This document shows positions 31,342-40,824 of a stretch of DNA of 64,000 nt, one piece after another. Made by a program: the position numbers and the translations under genes. Location of the stretch: NCBI GenBank assembly GCA_048262715.1, contig JBLXEV010000001.1, positions 248,001-312,000 on the forward strand. The letters are read 5' to 3'. Within the stretch, counting starts at the first letter, position 1, and the number at the start of each line of letters is the position of its first letter. Under the pieces are notes generated by a model. That model was given only the letters and a program-made list of their open reading frames with translations, searched no databases and was not told the DNA's origin. The DNA is from Albirhodobacter sp048262715. Lineage in GTDB: Bacteria > Pseudomonadota > Alphaproteobacteria > Rhodobacterales > Rhodobacteraceae.

Positions 31342-32373
31342 ATGAACACCGTTAAACTTTCTGCCTCGGTACTGGCAATCATCGCTGCCTCGGCAACCGT
31401 CGCAACCGCTCGTGACCAAGTCCAAGTGGCTGGCTCCTCGACCGTGCTGCCCTATGCCACGATCGTTGCAGAAGCCTTCGGCGAAAACACCGACTTCCCG
31501 ACTCCGGTTGTGGAATCGGGCGGCTCCTCGGCTGGCCTCAAGAAATTCTGCGAAGGCGTTGACGAGAACACCATCGATATCGCGAACGCATCGCGCAAAA
31601 TCAAAGACAAAGAAATCGCTGCCTGCGCAGAAGCTGGCGTAACCGACATCATCGAAGTCCGCATCGGCTATGATGGCATCGTCTTCGCCTCCGACATCAA
31701 CGGCGAAACCTTCGAGTTCACCCCTGCCGATTGGTACAAAGCCCTCGCAGCAGAAATCGTTGTCGATGGCAAAGTCGTTGCGAACCCGAACACCACCTGG
31801 GATCAGGTGAACCCTGCCTTCCCGAAACAAGACATCATGGCCTTCGTTCCGGGCACCAAGCACGGCACACGTGAAGTGTTTGAAGAAAAAGTGATCCTCG
31901 CTGGCTGTGAAGAAGCAGGCGCGATGGAAGCTCTGGTTGCTGCAAAAGGCGACGAAGACAAAGCCCATGACGCTTGCATGGCGCTGCGCACGGATGGCAA
32001 ATCGGTCGACATCGATGGCGATTACACCGAGACCCTCTCGCGCATCGACAGCAACAAAGCCGGTATCGGTGTGTTTGGCCTCGCCTTCTATGAGAACAAC
32101 ACCGACAAGCTGAAAGTGGCTACGATGTCGGGCGTGGTTCCGAACACCGACTCGATCGCAAAAGGCGAATATCCGGTCTCGCGTCCGCTCTACTTCTACA
32201 TCAAGAAAGCACATATCGGCGTTGTCCCGGGCGTGAAAGAATTCGCTGAATTCTTCGTCTCCGATGACATGGCTGGCCCCGATGGCCCGCTGGCGGCTTA
32301 CGGCCTCGTGTCGGATCCGGAACTGGCAGCGGTTCAGGCAACCGTCGCTGACGAAACCGTAATGGCGAAATAA
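31342..32373 (+). CDS. pstS: Periplasmic phosphate-binding protein PstS
   Basis: 343 residues. The signal peptide ends near ATVATA-RDQ. VQVAGSSTVLPYATIVAEAF is the phosphate-binding loop, and GGSSAGLKKFCEGVD and PNTTWDQVNP are also conserved. It delivers phosphate to PstCA. A PHO box lies 85 bases upstream. A strong intercistronic hairpin follows the stop, as expected for a binding protein made in excess over the permease. Confidence 0.95.
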   Translation: MNTVKLSASVLAIIAASATVATARDQVQVAGSSTVLPYATIVAEAFGENTDFPTPVVESGGSSAGLKKFCEGVDENTIDIANASRKIKDKEIAACAEAGVTDIIEVRIGYDGIVFASDINGETFEFTPADWYKALAAEIVVDGKVVANPNTTWDQVNPAFPKQDIMAFVPGTKHGTREVFEEKVILAGCEEAGAMEALVAAKGDEDKAHDACMALRTDGKSVDIDGDYTETLSRIDSNKAGIGVFGLAFYENNTDKLKVATMSGVVPNTDSIAKGEYPVSRPLYFYIKKAHIGVVPGVKEFAEFFVSDDMAGPDGPLAAYGLVSDPELAAVQATVADETVMAK

Positions 32374-32381
32374 TCCCTATC

Positions 32382-32410
32382 GGCAGCGCCCTCCACGTGG
32401 GGGCGCTGCC
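32382..32410 (+). repeat. Intercistronic hairpin after pstS
   Basis: GGCAGCGCCC and GGGCGCTGCC form a perfect 10-bp stem with a nine-base loop just after pstS. It likely stabilises the pstS part of the mRNA and limits read-through into pstC. Confidence 0.7.
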
Positions 32411-32484
32411 ATCCTTTCCGGGCACGATCCTCGCGCCCGTTTTTTGGTTCCAAGCCTTTCTTGTCCCTGAAGCTCGAGGCCTCC

Positions 32485-33945
32485 ATGACCGTCGCGAATA
32501 TTCTTCTCATCGTCCTGATGCTCGGCGCTTTGGGCTATATCGCCGGCCGCCTGCGCGCGCGCTCCGTCTCTGGCGGCGATGCCCGTCTCTTGCATTCCCT
32601 CCCCGGCTATTACGGCTGGAACGCGGCAATGTTCACCTTGATCCCAGCGCTGGCCGTGATGATTGTCTGGTTGCTCGCGCAGCCGGTTCTGATCGAACGC
32701 GGGATCAGCGCGATGATCTCCCCCGATATGATCCCCGAAGGCTCCAGCCAATCGCTCATCATGAGCGATCTTCGCCGCGTGGCTGAAGGGCTGGATAACG
32801 CCGTTGCAACAGGCCGCATGACCCCCGATCAGGCCGCAAATATCGGCAATGACGGCGCGAATATGCGCAGCGCCCTCGCGGATGTGGGCGTGGCCCTTGG
32901 GAATGATATCACCCCCGAGGTGATGGCCGCCGCGCAGGAGTATCGTGCGAAGAATGTCAGCGGCACCCGCGCATTGGCAGCGATTGCCGTCGTGCTGGCG
33001 CTGGCAGGGCTGGGCTATGCGGTCTTGCAGACCAAAGCCGACTTCCGCGCCCGCAACACGGTTGAGGCGGGTATCAAAGGCCTGTTGATCCTCGCCTCGG
33101 TGATCGCCATCGCGACCACGGCAGGGATCGTGTTCTCGATGCTGTTCGAGGCGAATAACTTCTTCCGCCAATATTCGTGGACGGAGTTCTTCTTCGGCAC
33201 GGAATGGTCGCCGAACTTCCGCGGGAATTCGCAGCTCGGGATGCTGCCGCTGCTGTGGGGGACGCTCTATATCTCCTTCATCGCGCTGGTGGTGGCGGTT
33301 CCGATCGGCCTCTTCGCCGCGATCTATATGTCGGAATATGCAGGGCCGAAGTTTCGCTCTGTCGCGAAACCGCTGATCGAAGTTCTCGCGGGTATCCCGA
33401 CCATCGTTTATGGCCTCTTTGCGCTGATCACCGTCGGCCCCTTGCTGCGCGATTACTTCGCGCAGCCGATGGGGCTTGGCGAAAGCGGCTCCTCGGTGAT
33501 GACCGCAGGTTTGGTGATGGGGATTATGATCATCCCCTTCGTCTCCTCGCTCTCGGATGATATCATCAACGCTGTGCCGCAATCGCTGCGCGACGGCTCG
33601 CTCGGGCTTGGCGCAACGCCGTCGGAGACGATCCGCCAAGTGGTTCTGCCCGCCGCCCTGCCGGGGATCGTCGGCGCAGTGCTTCTGGCCGCTTCGCGCG
33701 CCATTGGCGAGACGATGATCGTGGTTCTGGGCGCTGGCGCCGCCGCGAGAATGGGCCTCAACCCGTTCGAAGCGATGACCACCATCACCGTTAAAATCGT
33801 CAGCCAGCTCACCGGCGATACCGATTTCGCCGCGCCGGAAACCCTTGTTGCCTTCGCGCTTGGCCTGACCCTCTTCGTCATCACCCTTGGCCTCAATGTC
33901 ATCGCGCTGATCATTGTGCGCAAATATCGGGAGCAATACGAATGA
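32485..33945 (+). CDS. pstC: Phosphate ABC transporter permease PstC
   Basis: 486 residues from the ATG at 32485 (an in-frame start lies 24 bases earlier). About eight membrane segments; FIALVVAVPIGLFAAIYMSE and EVLAGIPTIVYGLFALITVG are the permease signature, and the EAA loop is LGATPSETIRQVVLPAALPG. The N-terminal extension of about 190 residues with a periplasmic loop is typical of the long alphaproteobacterial form. ATGA overlap with pstA. Confidence 0.93.
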   Translation: MTVANILLIVLMLGALGYIAGRLRARSVSGGDARLLHSLPGYYGWNAAMFTLIPALAVMIVWLLAQPVLIERGISAMISPDMIPEGSSQSLIMSDLRRVAEGLDNAVATGRMTPDQAANIGNDGANMRSALADVGVALGNDITPEVMAAAQEYRAKNVSGTRALAAIAVVLALAGLGYAVLQTKADFRARNTVEAGIKGLLILASVIAIATTAGIVFSMLFEANNFFRQYSWTEFFFGTEWSPNFRGNSQLGMLPLLWGTLYISFIALVVAVPIGLFAAIYMSEYAGPKFRSVAKPLIEVLAGIPTIVYGLFALITVGPLLRDYFAQPMGLGESGSSVMTAGLVMGIMIIPFVSSLSDDIINAVPQSLRDGSLGLGATPSETIRQVVLPAALPGIVGAVLLAASRAIGETMIVVLGAGAAARMGLNPFEAMTTITVKIVSQLTGDTDFAAPETLVAFALGLTLFVITLGLNVIALIIVRKYREQYE

Positions 33946-35279
33946 CCGATCTCGCCCTCCCTGCAACCCCACGCTCGCTTCTCACCGCCGATGCGCGCAC
34001 GATTGCCCGCAACCGCGCCGAGAGCCGCTTCAAGAGCTACGGTCTCGCGGCTGTTCTGACGGCGCTTCTCTCGCTGGCATTGCTGCTGTTCTCGATCTTC
34101 GGCAACGGGCTTTCCGCCTTCCAGCAGACGAAGATCCTGATCCCCGTGGAACTGACCGCCGCGAAACTCGATAAATCCGGCACCCGCGATCTGGAGGTGA
34201 TGAAGAAAGTCACCACCATCGGCTATGCTAACCTGTTGGATGCGGCGCTGATCGGTGTGGTCAAAGCGCAAGGCATCCAGATCGACGGGCTGACAGACAA
34301 AGACATCAAAGGGATCATCTCGAAAGAGGCCCCGGCAACGCTGCGCAATATGGTCCTCGCGGATCCCGAATTGATCGGCCAGACGATTGATGTGCATGTT
34401 CTGGCGAACGGGCGCGTGGATGGGTTCTTCAAGGGTCGCGTCACGATGGAAAGCGCTGAGCTGGATAGCAATATCACGCCTGCGCAGCTTCAACTGGCCC
34501 AAGCCCTCACCGACAAAGGCGTGATGGGCAAGGAGTTCAATCTGGACTTCATCTTCGCGCCCGATGCCTCCGATCAACGCCCAGAGGCCGCGGGCCTCGG
34601 CGTCGCAATCCTCGGCTCGGCCTATATGATGCTGGTCGTCCTGTGCCTCGCGCCCCTCATCGGCGTCGCCGCCTCGATCTATCTTGAGGAATTCGCGCCG
34701 CAAAACAAATTCACCGATCTGATCGAGGTGAATATCTCCAACCTCGCGGCGGTGCCCTCCATCGTCTTCGGGATCTTGGGACTCGCGATCTTCATCAACT
34801 TCGCAGGCCTGCCGCAATCAGCCCCCATCGTCGGCGGCTTGGTTCTCACACTCATGACCTTGCCGACGATCATCATCTCCACCCGTGCGGCCCTAAAAGC
34901 GGTGCCGCCCTCGATCCGCGATGCGGCGCTGGGAGTCGGAGCCTCGAAGATGCAATCGGTGTTCCACCACGTGCTGCCCCTCGCCGCACCCGGGATCATG
35001 ACGGGCGCAATCATCGGCCTCGCGCAGGCTCTGGGCGAAACCGCGCCGCTCCTGCTGATCGGGATGGTCGCCTTCGTGCGCGAATACCCGGGCGCACCGC
35101 TGGACGGGCTGTTCGATCCGGCTTCCGCTTTACCAGTTCAGGTCTATAACTGGACTCAACGTGCGGATCCGGCCTTCGTAGAACGGGCCTCAGGCGCAAT
35201 CATCGTGCTTCTGGCCTTCCTCATCATAATGAATACCATTGCAATTATTCTTCGCCGCCGCTTTGAGCGTCGGTGGTAA
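33942..35279 (+). CDS. pstA: Phosphate ABC transporter permease PstA
   Basis: 445 residues. An N-terminal membrane segment and a roughly 170-residue periplasmic part (DUF3333-like, as in alphaproteobacterial PstA) precede the permease core with IGVAASIYLEEFAPQNKFTD, NLAAVPSIVFGILGLAIF and the EAA loop GVGASKMQSVFHHVLPLAAP. It pairs with PstC to form the channel. Coupled to pstC by ATGA. Confidence 0.93.
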   Translation: MTDLALPATPRSLLTADARTIARNRAESRFKSYGLAAVLTALLSLALLLFSIFGNGLSAFQQTKILIPVELTAAKLDKSGTRDLEVMKKVTTIGYANLLDAALIGVVKAQGIQIDGLTDKDIKGIISKEAPATLRNMVLADPELIGQTIDVHVLANGRVDGFFKGRVTMESAELDSNITPAQLQLAQALTDKGVMGKEFNLDFIFAPDASDQRPEAAGLGVAILGSAYMMLVVLCLAPLIGVAASIYLEEFAPQNKFTDLIEVNISNLAAVPSIVFGILGLAIFINFAGLPQSAPIVGGLVLTLMTLPTIIISTRAALKAVPPSIRDAALGVGASKMQSVFHHVLPLAAPGIMTGAIIGLAQALGETAPLLLIGMVAFVREYPGAPLDGLFDPASALPVQVYNWTQRADPAFVERASGAIIVLLAFLIIMNTIAIILRRRFERRW

Positions 35280-35292
35280 AAGGGGCGAACCC

Positions 35293-36090
35293 ATGAACGA
35301 TATGCGACTGACGGAGCGTGCTGTGGATAGCAAAGAGATCAAAATCGCGGCCCACAATGTGCAGGTCTATTACGGCGACACCCATGCGATCAAAGACGTC
35401 AATGTCGAGATCCTTGATCGCACCGTGACAGCCTTCATCGGCCCCTCGGGCTGCGGGAAATCCACCTTCCTGCGCACGCTGAACCGGATGAACGACACGA
35501 TTGATATCTGCCGCGTTGAAGGGGAAATCACCCTTGATGGCGAGGATATCTACGATAAGCGCGTCGATCCGGTGCAGCTTCGGGCGAAAGTGGGGATGGT
35601 GTTCCAAAAACCGAACCCGTTCCCCAAGTCGATCTTCGATAACGTGGCCTACGGCCCGAAGATTCACGGGCTGACCCGCAACAAATCCGAACTGGAAGAG
35701 ATCGTCGAGAGCTCGCTGCGCAAGGCCGCACTGTGGAACGAGGTAAAAGACCGCCTCCATTCCCCCGGCACGGGCCTTTCCGGCGGCCAACAGCAACGCC
35801 TGTGCATCGCGCGCGCTGTGGCGACCTCGCCCGAAGTGCTGTTAATGGATGAACCCTGCTCGGCGCTCGATCCCATCGCGACAGCGCAGGTCGAGGAATT
35901 GATCGACGAGCTGCGCGAGAACTTCTCGGTCGTCATCGTGACCCACTCGATGCAACAGGCCGCGCGCGTCAGCCAGCGCACCGCCTTCTTCCACCTCGGC
36001 AACCTCGTGGAATACGGCGAAACCGGCCAAATCTTCACCAATCCGCGCGATCCTCGCACGGAAAGCTACATCACCGGCCGGATCGGCTAA
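35293..36090 (+). CDS. pstB: Phosphate ABC transporter ATPase PstB
   Basis: 265 residues from the ATG at 35293. Walker A is GPSGCGKST, the signature LSGGQQQRLCIARA and Walker B VLLMDEPCSALDP. VYYGDTHAIKDVNVEI and FQKPNPFPKSIFDNVAYG are PstB-specific. It powers phosphate import and is needed for PhoU/PhoB signalling. Lies 13 bases after pstA and 11 before phoU. Confidence 0.97.
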   Translation: MNDMRLTERAVDSKEIKIAAHNVQVYYGDTHAIKDVNVEILDRTVTAFIGPSGCGKSTFLRTLNRMNDTIDICRVEGEITLDGEDIYDKRVDPVQLRAKVGMVFQKPNPFPKSIFDNVAYGPKIHGLTRNKSELEEIVESSLRKAALWNEVKDRLHSPGTGLSGGQQQRLCIARAVATSPEVLLMDEPCSALDPIATAQVEELIDELRENFSVVIVTHSMQQAARVSQRTAFFHLGNLVEYGETGQIFTNPRDPRTESYITGRIG

Positions 36091-36101
36091 CGGAGGCTCC
36101 C

Positions 36102-36803
36102 ATGTCCCAACATATCGTTTCTGCCTTCGACCGTGACCTCGAAGCCGTCCAAGCCCTCGTTGTCAAAATGGGCGGCATGGTCGAGGCGCAAATCCTTGAT
36201 GCCGCGCAAGCACTTGATACCCGTGACGCAGACCTCGCGCGAGATGTGCGCCAGCGTGACAAGGCGATTGATGCGCTTGAAGAGAAGATCAACGAGGAGG
36301 CTGCGCGCCTGATCGCGTTGCGCGCACCTGCGGCGGGCGATCTGCGCACCGCCCTCACCGTGATGAAAATCGCGGGCTCGCTGGAGCGTGTCGGCGATTA
36401 CGCGAAGAATATCGCGAAACGCTCGGATGTGCTGATGCAAGCCGCGCCTGTTGCGGGCTCGGGCGGCGCGATCCGCAGGATGGCGAAAGCCGTCGAGGGG
36501 ATGATGCGCGACGCGATCGACGCCTATATCCAGCGCGATGCGGCACTGGCGGCCGATGTGCGCGCCCGCGACATCGAAGTCGATCAGATGTATAACGCCC
36601 TGTTCCGCGAATTCCTGACTTATATGCTGGAAGATCCGCGCAACATCACCTCCTGCATGCACCTGCATTTCATCGCCAAGAACATCGAGCGGATGGGCGA
36701 TCACGCGACCTCGATTTCCGAGCAGGTGATCTATCTCGTAACGGGCGTACTCCCGGACGAGCCGCGCCAGAAAGATAGCAGCGTTCAGACCGTGGAAGGA
36801 TAA
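36102..36803 (+). CDS. phoU: Phosphate signalling protein PhoU
   Basis: 233 residues, two three-helix PhoU repeats. Each has the metal-binding motif: ERVGDYAKNIAKR in the first half and ERMGDHATSISEQ in the second. PhoU keeps the Pho response off when the Pst transporter reports enough phosphate. Between pstB and phoB, the usual order. Confidence 0.95.
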   Translation: MSQHIVSAFDRDLEAVQALVVKMGGMVEAQILDAAQALDTRDADLARDVRQRDKAIDALEEKINEEAARLIALRAPAAGDLRTALTVMKIAGSLERVGDYAKNIAKRSDVLMQAAPVAGSGGAIRRMAKAVEGMMRDAIDAYIQRDAALAADVRARDIEVDQMYNALFREFLTYMLEDPRNITSCMHLHFIAKNIERMGDHATSISEQVIYLVTGVLPDEPRQKDSSVQTVEG

Positions 36804-36806
36804 CCG

Positions 36807-37499
36807 ATGGCATCTGTTCAATCCCCCTGCGTCTTGGTGGTTGAGGATGAAAGCGCGCAGCGCGAAGTCCTTAAATACAATCTCGAGGCTGAAGGCTTCC
36901 GCGTCGCAATTGCGGTGAACGGGGATGAAGCCCTCTTGATGGTGCGCGAGGAAAAGCCAGATCTGATGGTGCTCGACTGGATGCTCCCGAATGTGTCGGG
37001 CATCGAGATTTGCCGTCAGGTCAAGGCCAACCCCGATACGCGTCAGATCCCGATCATCATGCTCTCGGCGCGCTCCGAGGAAACCGACCGCGTGCGCGGC
37101 TTGGAAACCGGCGCGGACGATTACGTGGTGAAACCTTATTCCGTCGTTGAGCTGATGGCCCGCCTGCGCACCCAGTTGCGCCGGACCCGCCCCGCGACGA
37201 TGGGCGAACGGCTGACCTATGACGATATCATTCTGGATGCGGGCGAACATCGCGTCTTCCGCAGCGGCGATATGCTGCATCTCGGGCCGACCGAGTTCCG
37301 CCTGCTCTCAACGCTGATGGAGAAACCTGGCCGCGTTTGGACACGCGATCAATTGCTCGACCGCGTTTGGGGCCGCGATATCTATGTCGATACCCGCACG
37401 ATTGACGTCCATGTCGGCCGCTTGCGCAAAGTATTGATGCAAAACGGCGGTACAGATCCGATCCGCACCGTGCGGGGCACAGGCTATTCGCTGGGCTGA
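36807..37499 (+). CDS. phoB: Phosphate regulon response regulator PhoB
   Basis: 230 residues. The receiver domain has the acidic pocket VVEDE, phospho-acceptor Asp in LMVLDWMLPN and the Lys of VVKPYSV. The winged-helix domain ends with VDTRTIDVHVGRLRKVL and GTGYSLG. It binds PHO boxes such as the one before pstS. The partner kinase gene phoR is not in this cluster or window. Its 3' end overlaps the convergent kinase gene by 16 bases. Confidence 0.95.
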   Translation: MASVQSPCVLVVEDESAQREVLKYNLEAEGFRVAIAVNGDEALLMVREEKPDLMVLDWMLPNVSGIEICRQVKANPDTRQIPIIMLSARSEETDRVRGLETGADDYVVKPYSVVELMARLRTQLRRTRPATMGERLTYDDIILDAGEHRVFRSGDMLHLGPTEFRLLSTLMEKPGRVWTRDQLLDRVWGRDIYVDTRTIDVHVGRLRKVLMQNGGTDPIRTVRGTGYSLG

Positions 37500-38374
37500 T
37501 CGCGCAGAAACGCGTCGACTTCCGCGCGGGTCGGGATCGCATCAGCGGTTCCGGCCCGCGTCACTTTGAGCGCGGACGCCGCCGAGGCCAAACGCATCGC
37601 AGCCGCTTGAGGCAGGCCCTCTGACAAAGCCGCCGTTAGGTAGCCCGCGAAAGTGTCACCCGCGCCTGTGGTATCCACCGCACTCACCTTGAACGCGGGG
37701 ATCGCGATTTGCGCACCGGCCTCAAGATCATACCAGATCGCCCCATCCGCGCCGCGCGTGACAAGAACATGCGGCACCGGTAGATCCTCCAGCGCCACGC
37801 CGAGCGCCGCGCTCAACTGCTCTGCCTCCACGGCGTTCAAAAGCAACAGCCAGACATAGGGCAGCACCTCCTGCACGGCTTTGGCTTCAAACGGCGCGGC
37901 GGAATAGATCAATTTTAGACCCTGTTCGCGCCCAAAACGGGCCGTATCAGCCTGATGAACAGTCTCGTTCTGCATCACCAGAAGGTCACCCGCCTGCGCC
38001 TTGGCAAGCGCCTGAGTGATGTGATCCGGCGAGATCGTCCGGTTCGCGCCGGGATAGAGCACGATAGTATTCTCGCCCTCAGAATCGACATTGATGATCG
38101 CATGGCCCGAGGGGGTCTCGCCTTGTTCCACGTGGCGGCAATCGACACCCGCCGCCTGCATCCGCTCGATCATCCACAAACCATCTTCGCCTACCGCCCC
38201 GATATGGCGCACAGCGGCACCCGCTTTCGCCAAGGCGACGGATTGGTTCGCCCCTTTCCCGCCCAAGCCGCGCGTGTAATCCGCGGCGGCAAGGGTTTCC
38301 CCCGCGCAGGGAAAATGCCCGAGACGGTAGACATGATCGGTATTGATCGAGCCGAAATTATAGATCGTCGCCAT
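37484..38374 (-). CDS. rbsK: Ribokinase-like PfkB family sugar kinase
   Basis: 296 residues from the ATG at 38374. GSINTDHVYRLGHFPCAGET at the start and VSAVDTTGAGDTFAGYLTAA (the GAGD catalytic site) are the two PfkB signatures; GGKGANQSVALAKAG matches ribokinase. It phosphorylates ribose or a similar sugar. It converges on phoB with a 16-base overlap of coding ends. No ribose transporter is next to it, so the substrate is uncertain. Confidence 0.85.
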   Translation of the reverse strand: MATIYNFGSINTDHVYRLGHFPCAGETLAAADYTRGLGGKGANQSVALAKAGAAVRHIGAVGEDGLWMIERMQAAGVDCRHVEQGETPSGHAIINVDSEGENTIVLYPGANRTISPDHITQALAKAQAGDLLVMQNETVHQADTARFGREQGLKLIYSAAPFEAKAVQEVLPYVWLLLLNAVEAEQLSAALGVALEDLPVPHVLVTRGADGAIWYDLEAGAQIAIPAFKVSAVDTTGAGDTFAGYLTAALSEGLPQAAAMRLASAASALKVTRAGTADAIPTRAEVDAFLRDQPSE

Positions 38375-38395
38375 GGCCCGCTTTCTGGTTGCTAA

Positions 38396-38433
38396 AAATA
38401 TCCCACGGGGGTGCGGGGGCGTGACGCCCCCGC
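38396..38433 (-). repeat. 38-bp extragenic repeat with terminator-like hairpin, copy 1
   Basis: AAATATCCCACGGGGGT is followed by GCGGGGGCG-TGA-CGCCCCCGC, a perfect 9-bp stem. Reading on the minus strand the hairpin follows the malic enzyme gene and is trailed by TATTTTT, so it probably ends that transcript. The left half and total length match the copy at 43486-43523. Confidence 0.75.
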
Positions 38434-38438
38434 AAGCT

Positions 38439-40706
38439 TCACTTGTCCTGACCCAAACGACAGGCCGCAATCGCTGCCATATTGAGGATGTCGTTGACGG
38501 TCGAGACGGTCGAGCAAATCTGCACCGGATGCGCAATCCCTGTGAGGATCGGCCCGATGACCGTCGCCCCCGCCATCTCCTGCATCAACTTGACGGAGAT
38601 CGACGCCGAATGCCGCGCAGGCACCACCAGCACATTCGCAGGCCCTGTCAGGCGGCAGAACGGGTAATGCGCCATCTGATCGGCGTTGAGCGCAACATCC
38701 ACCGTCATCTCGCCCTCATATTCAAAATCGACACCGCGCCGATCCAGAACAGTCGCGGCCTGATGCATCTTCGTTGCCCGCTCGGAGACCGGATAGCCGA
38801 AGGTCGAGAACGACAGGAACGCCACCCGAGGCTCCAACCCGAGGCCACGCGCTACATGCGCGCCGCGGGTGGCGATATCCGCGAGATCTTCCTCGTCGGG
38901 CCATTCATGCACAAGCGTGTCGCCCATCATCACGATGCGGCCCTTATGCAAGATCGCCGTGATCCCCACCGCGCCATCCGTCGGCTTGGCATCAATCACC
39001 TTGTTGATCAGCTCAAGCACATGCGCAGATTTCTTCGTGGTGCCCGTCACCAGCCCGTCGCCATGGCCATGCGCCAGCATCAACGCCGCGAAGACATGGC
39101 GGTCGCGGGTCGCCAGCTTATGCACCTCTTCGCGATCAACCCCTTGGCGCTGCAAGCGTTTATAGAGGAAGGCTTTATAGGCATCGATATGTTTTGAATT
39201 TGCCGCATTGACGATTTGCAACTCGCGGAAGGCATCGCCAAGGCCAGCTTGCTCCAGCTTTTCCTTAACTTCGGCCTCGCGGCCCACAACAAGCGCCTGC
39301 CCCATGCCGCCACGTTGATAGGCAACGGCGGCGCGCAACACCCGCAGATCATCCCCTTCGGCAAAGATCATCCGTGCCTGCGCCTGACGCGCACGGGCCT
39401 GAATCCCCTGCAGGATCGAAGCGGTGGGATCCATCCGTGCCTTCAGCGAATGGGTATAGGCCGCCATATCAATGATCGGGCGCCGCGCCACGCCCGTATC
39501 CATACCCGCCTTCGCAACCGCAGGCGGGATCACGTGGATCAAGCGCGGGTCGAACGGCGTCGGGATGATGTAATCGCGGCCAAACGAGAGCTTACGCCCG
39601 TATGCCATCGCGACCTCATCGGGCACATCCTCACGCGCCAGCGCCGCAAGCGCCTGCGCACAGGCGATTTTCATCTCGTCGTTGATTGCCCGCGCATGGA
39701 TATCGAGCGCGCCACGGAACAGATAGGGGAAGCCGAGCACGTTATTAACTTGGTTCGGGTAGTCCGAACGGCCCGTGGCCACAATCGCATCGGGGCGCAC
39801 CGCATGGGCCTCTTCCGGCGTGATCTCGGGATCGGGGTTCGCCATCGCGAAGATCACCGGATTGTCGGCCATAGACGCAACCATCTCCTGCGTCACAGCG
39901 CCTTTGGCCGAGACGCCAAGGAACACATCGGCACCCACCATCGCATCATCCAGCGTGCGCGCATCGGTATTGGCCGCATGGGCCGATTTCCACTGGTTCA
40001 TCCCTTCGGTGCGGCCTTGGTAGATCACGCCCTTGGTATCGCACATGATGCAATTATCATGCTGCGCACCCATCGCCTTGATCAGCTCGAGGCACGCGAT
40101 CCCTGCCGCCCCCGCGCCGTTCAGGACGATCCGGCAATCCTCGATCTTTTTGCCCGAAAGCTCCAAAGCGTTCATCAGGCCCGCGGCACAAATCACCGCC
40201 GTGCCGTGCTGATCGTCGTGGAACACCGGAATATCCATCATTTCTTTGAGGCGCTGCTCGATGATGAAACATTCAGGGGCCTTGATGTCCTCAAGGTTGA
40301 TGCCGCCGAAAGTCGGCCCCATCAGCGAAACCGCCTTGATGATCTCCTCCGGATCCTCGGTATCCAGCTCGATATCAATCGCGTTCACATCGGCGAAGCG
40401 CTTGAACAGAACCGCCTTGCCCTCCATCACCGGCTTGGAGGCCAGCGCACCGAGGTTCCCAAGGCCCAAAATCGCCGTGCCGTTGGAAATCACGGCAACC
40501 ATATTGCCCTTCACCGTATAATCATACGCCGTCTCGGGATTGGCGGCGATCGCCTCCACAGGCACCGCAACGCCCGGCGAATAGGCCAGCGATAGATCGC
40601 GCTGGGTGGTCATCGGTTTGGTCGCGACGATCTCGTATTTACCGGGACGAGGGTCGATATGATACGCCAACGCCTCTTCGGGCGTGATGCGATTTTTCGG
40701 GGACAT
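38439..40706 (-). CDS. maeB: NADP-dependent malic enzyme with phosphotransacetylase-like domain
   Basis: 755 residues from the ATG at 40706. The malic domain spans about 1-430 (YSPGVAVPVEAIA, FHDDQHGTAVICAAG, RIVLNGAGAAGIACLEL as the dinucleotide loop). A phosphate acetyltransferase-like domain follows (430-755, with GHGDGLVTGTTKKSAHVLE). The size and fusion are those of MaeB. It decarboxylates malate to pyruvate, yielding NADPH; the second domain is thought to be regulatory. It is divergent from mutS with about 120 bases between. Confidence 0.95.
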   Translation of the reverse strand: MSPKNRITPEEALAYHIDPRPGKYEIVATKPMTTQRDLSLAYSPGVAVPVEAIAANPETAYDYTVKGNMVAVISNGTAILGLGNLGALASKPVMEGKAVLFKRFADVNAIDIELDTEDPEEIIKAVSLMGPTFGGINLEDIKAPECFIIEQRLKEMMDIPVFHDDQHGTAVICAAGLMNALELSGKKIEDCRIVLNGAGAAGIACLELIKAMGAQHDNCIMCDTKGVIYQGRTEGMNQWKSAHAANTDARTLDDAMVGADVFLGVSAKGAVTQEMVASMADNPVIFAMANPDPEITPEEAHAVRPDAIVATGRSDYPNQVNNVLGFPYLFRGALDIHARAINDEMKIACAQALAALAREDVPDEVAMAYGRKLSFGRDYIIPTPFDPRLIHVIPPAVAKAGMDTGVARRPIIDMAAYTHSLKARMDPTASILQGIQARARQAQARMIFAEGDDLRVLRAAVAYQRGGMGQALVVGREAEVKEKLEQAGLGDAFRELQIVNAANSKHIDAYKAFLYKRLQRQGVDREEVHKLATRDRHVFAALMLAHGHGDGLVTGTTKKSAHVLELINKVIDAKPTDGAVGITAILHKGRIVMMGDTLVHEWPDEEDLADIATRGAHVARGLGLEPRVAFLSFSTFGYPVSERATKMHQAATVLDRRGVDFEYEGEMTVDVALNADQMAHYPFCRLTGPANVLVVPARHSASISVKLMQEMAGATVIGPILTGIAHPVQICSTVSTVNDILNMAAIAACRLGQDK

Positions 40707-40824
40707 GGGGCCATTCCTCTCTGTAAGCTGCACCCTTCTAACGCCCCGTTGCGCACCGCTCAATCGAATTGGCGCTTTTACCGAGCCGCGCGCTTTTGTA
40801 GGGTCTCCCAAACCTGTTGGGGGA

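Noticed and set aside
32377..33972. Very long antisense frame over pstC (531 codons)
   Set aside because: His/Asp/Arg-rich shadow of a GC-rich gene with codon bias; no family likeness.
39216..40595. Antisense frame over maeB (459 codons)
   Set aside because: Arg/His-rich shadow; the malic enzyme on the other strand is certain.
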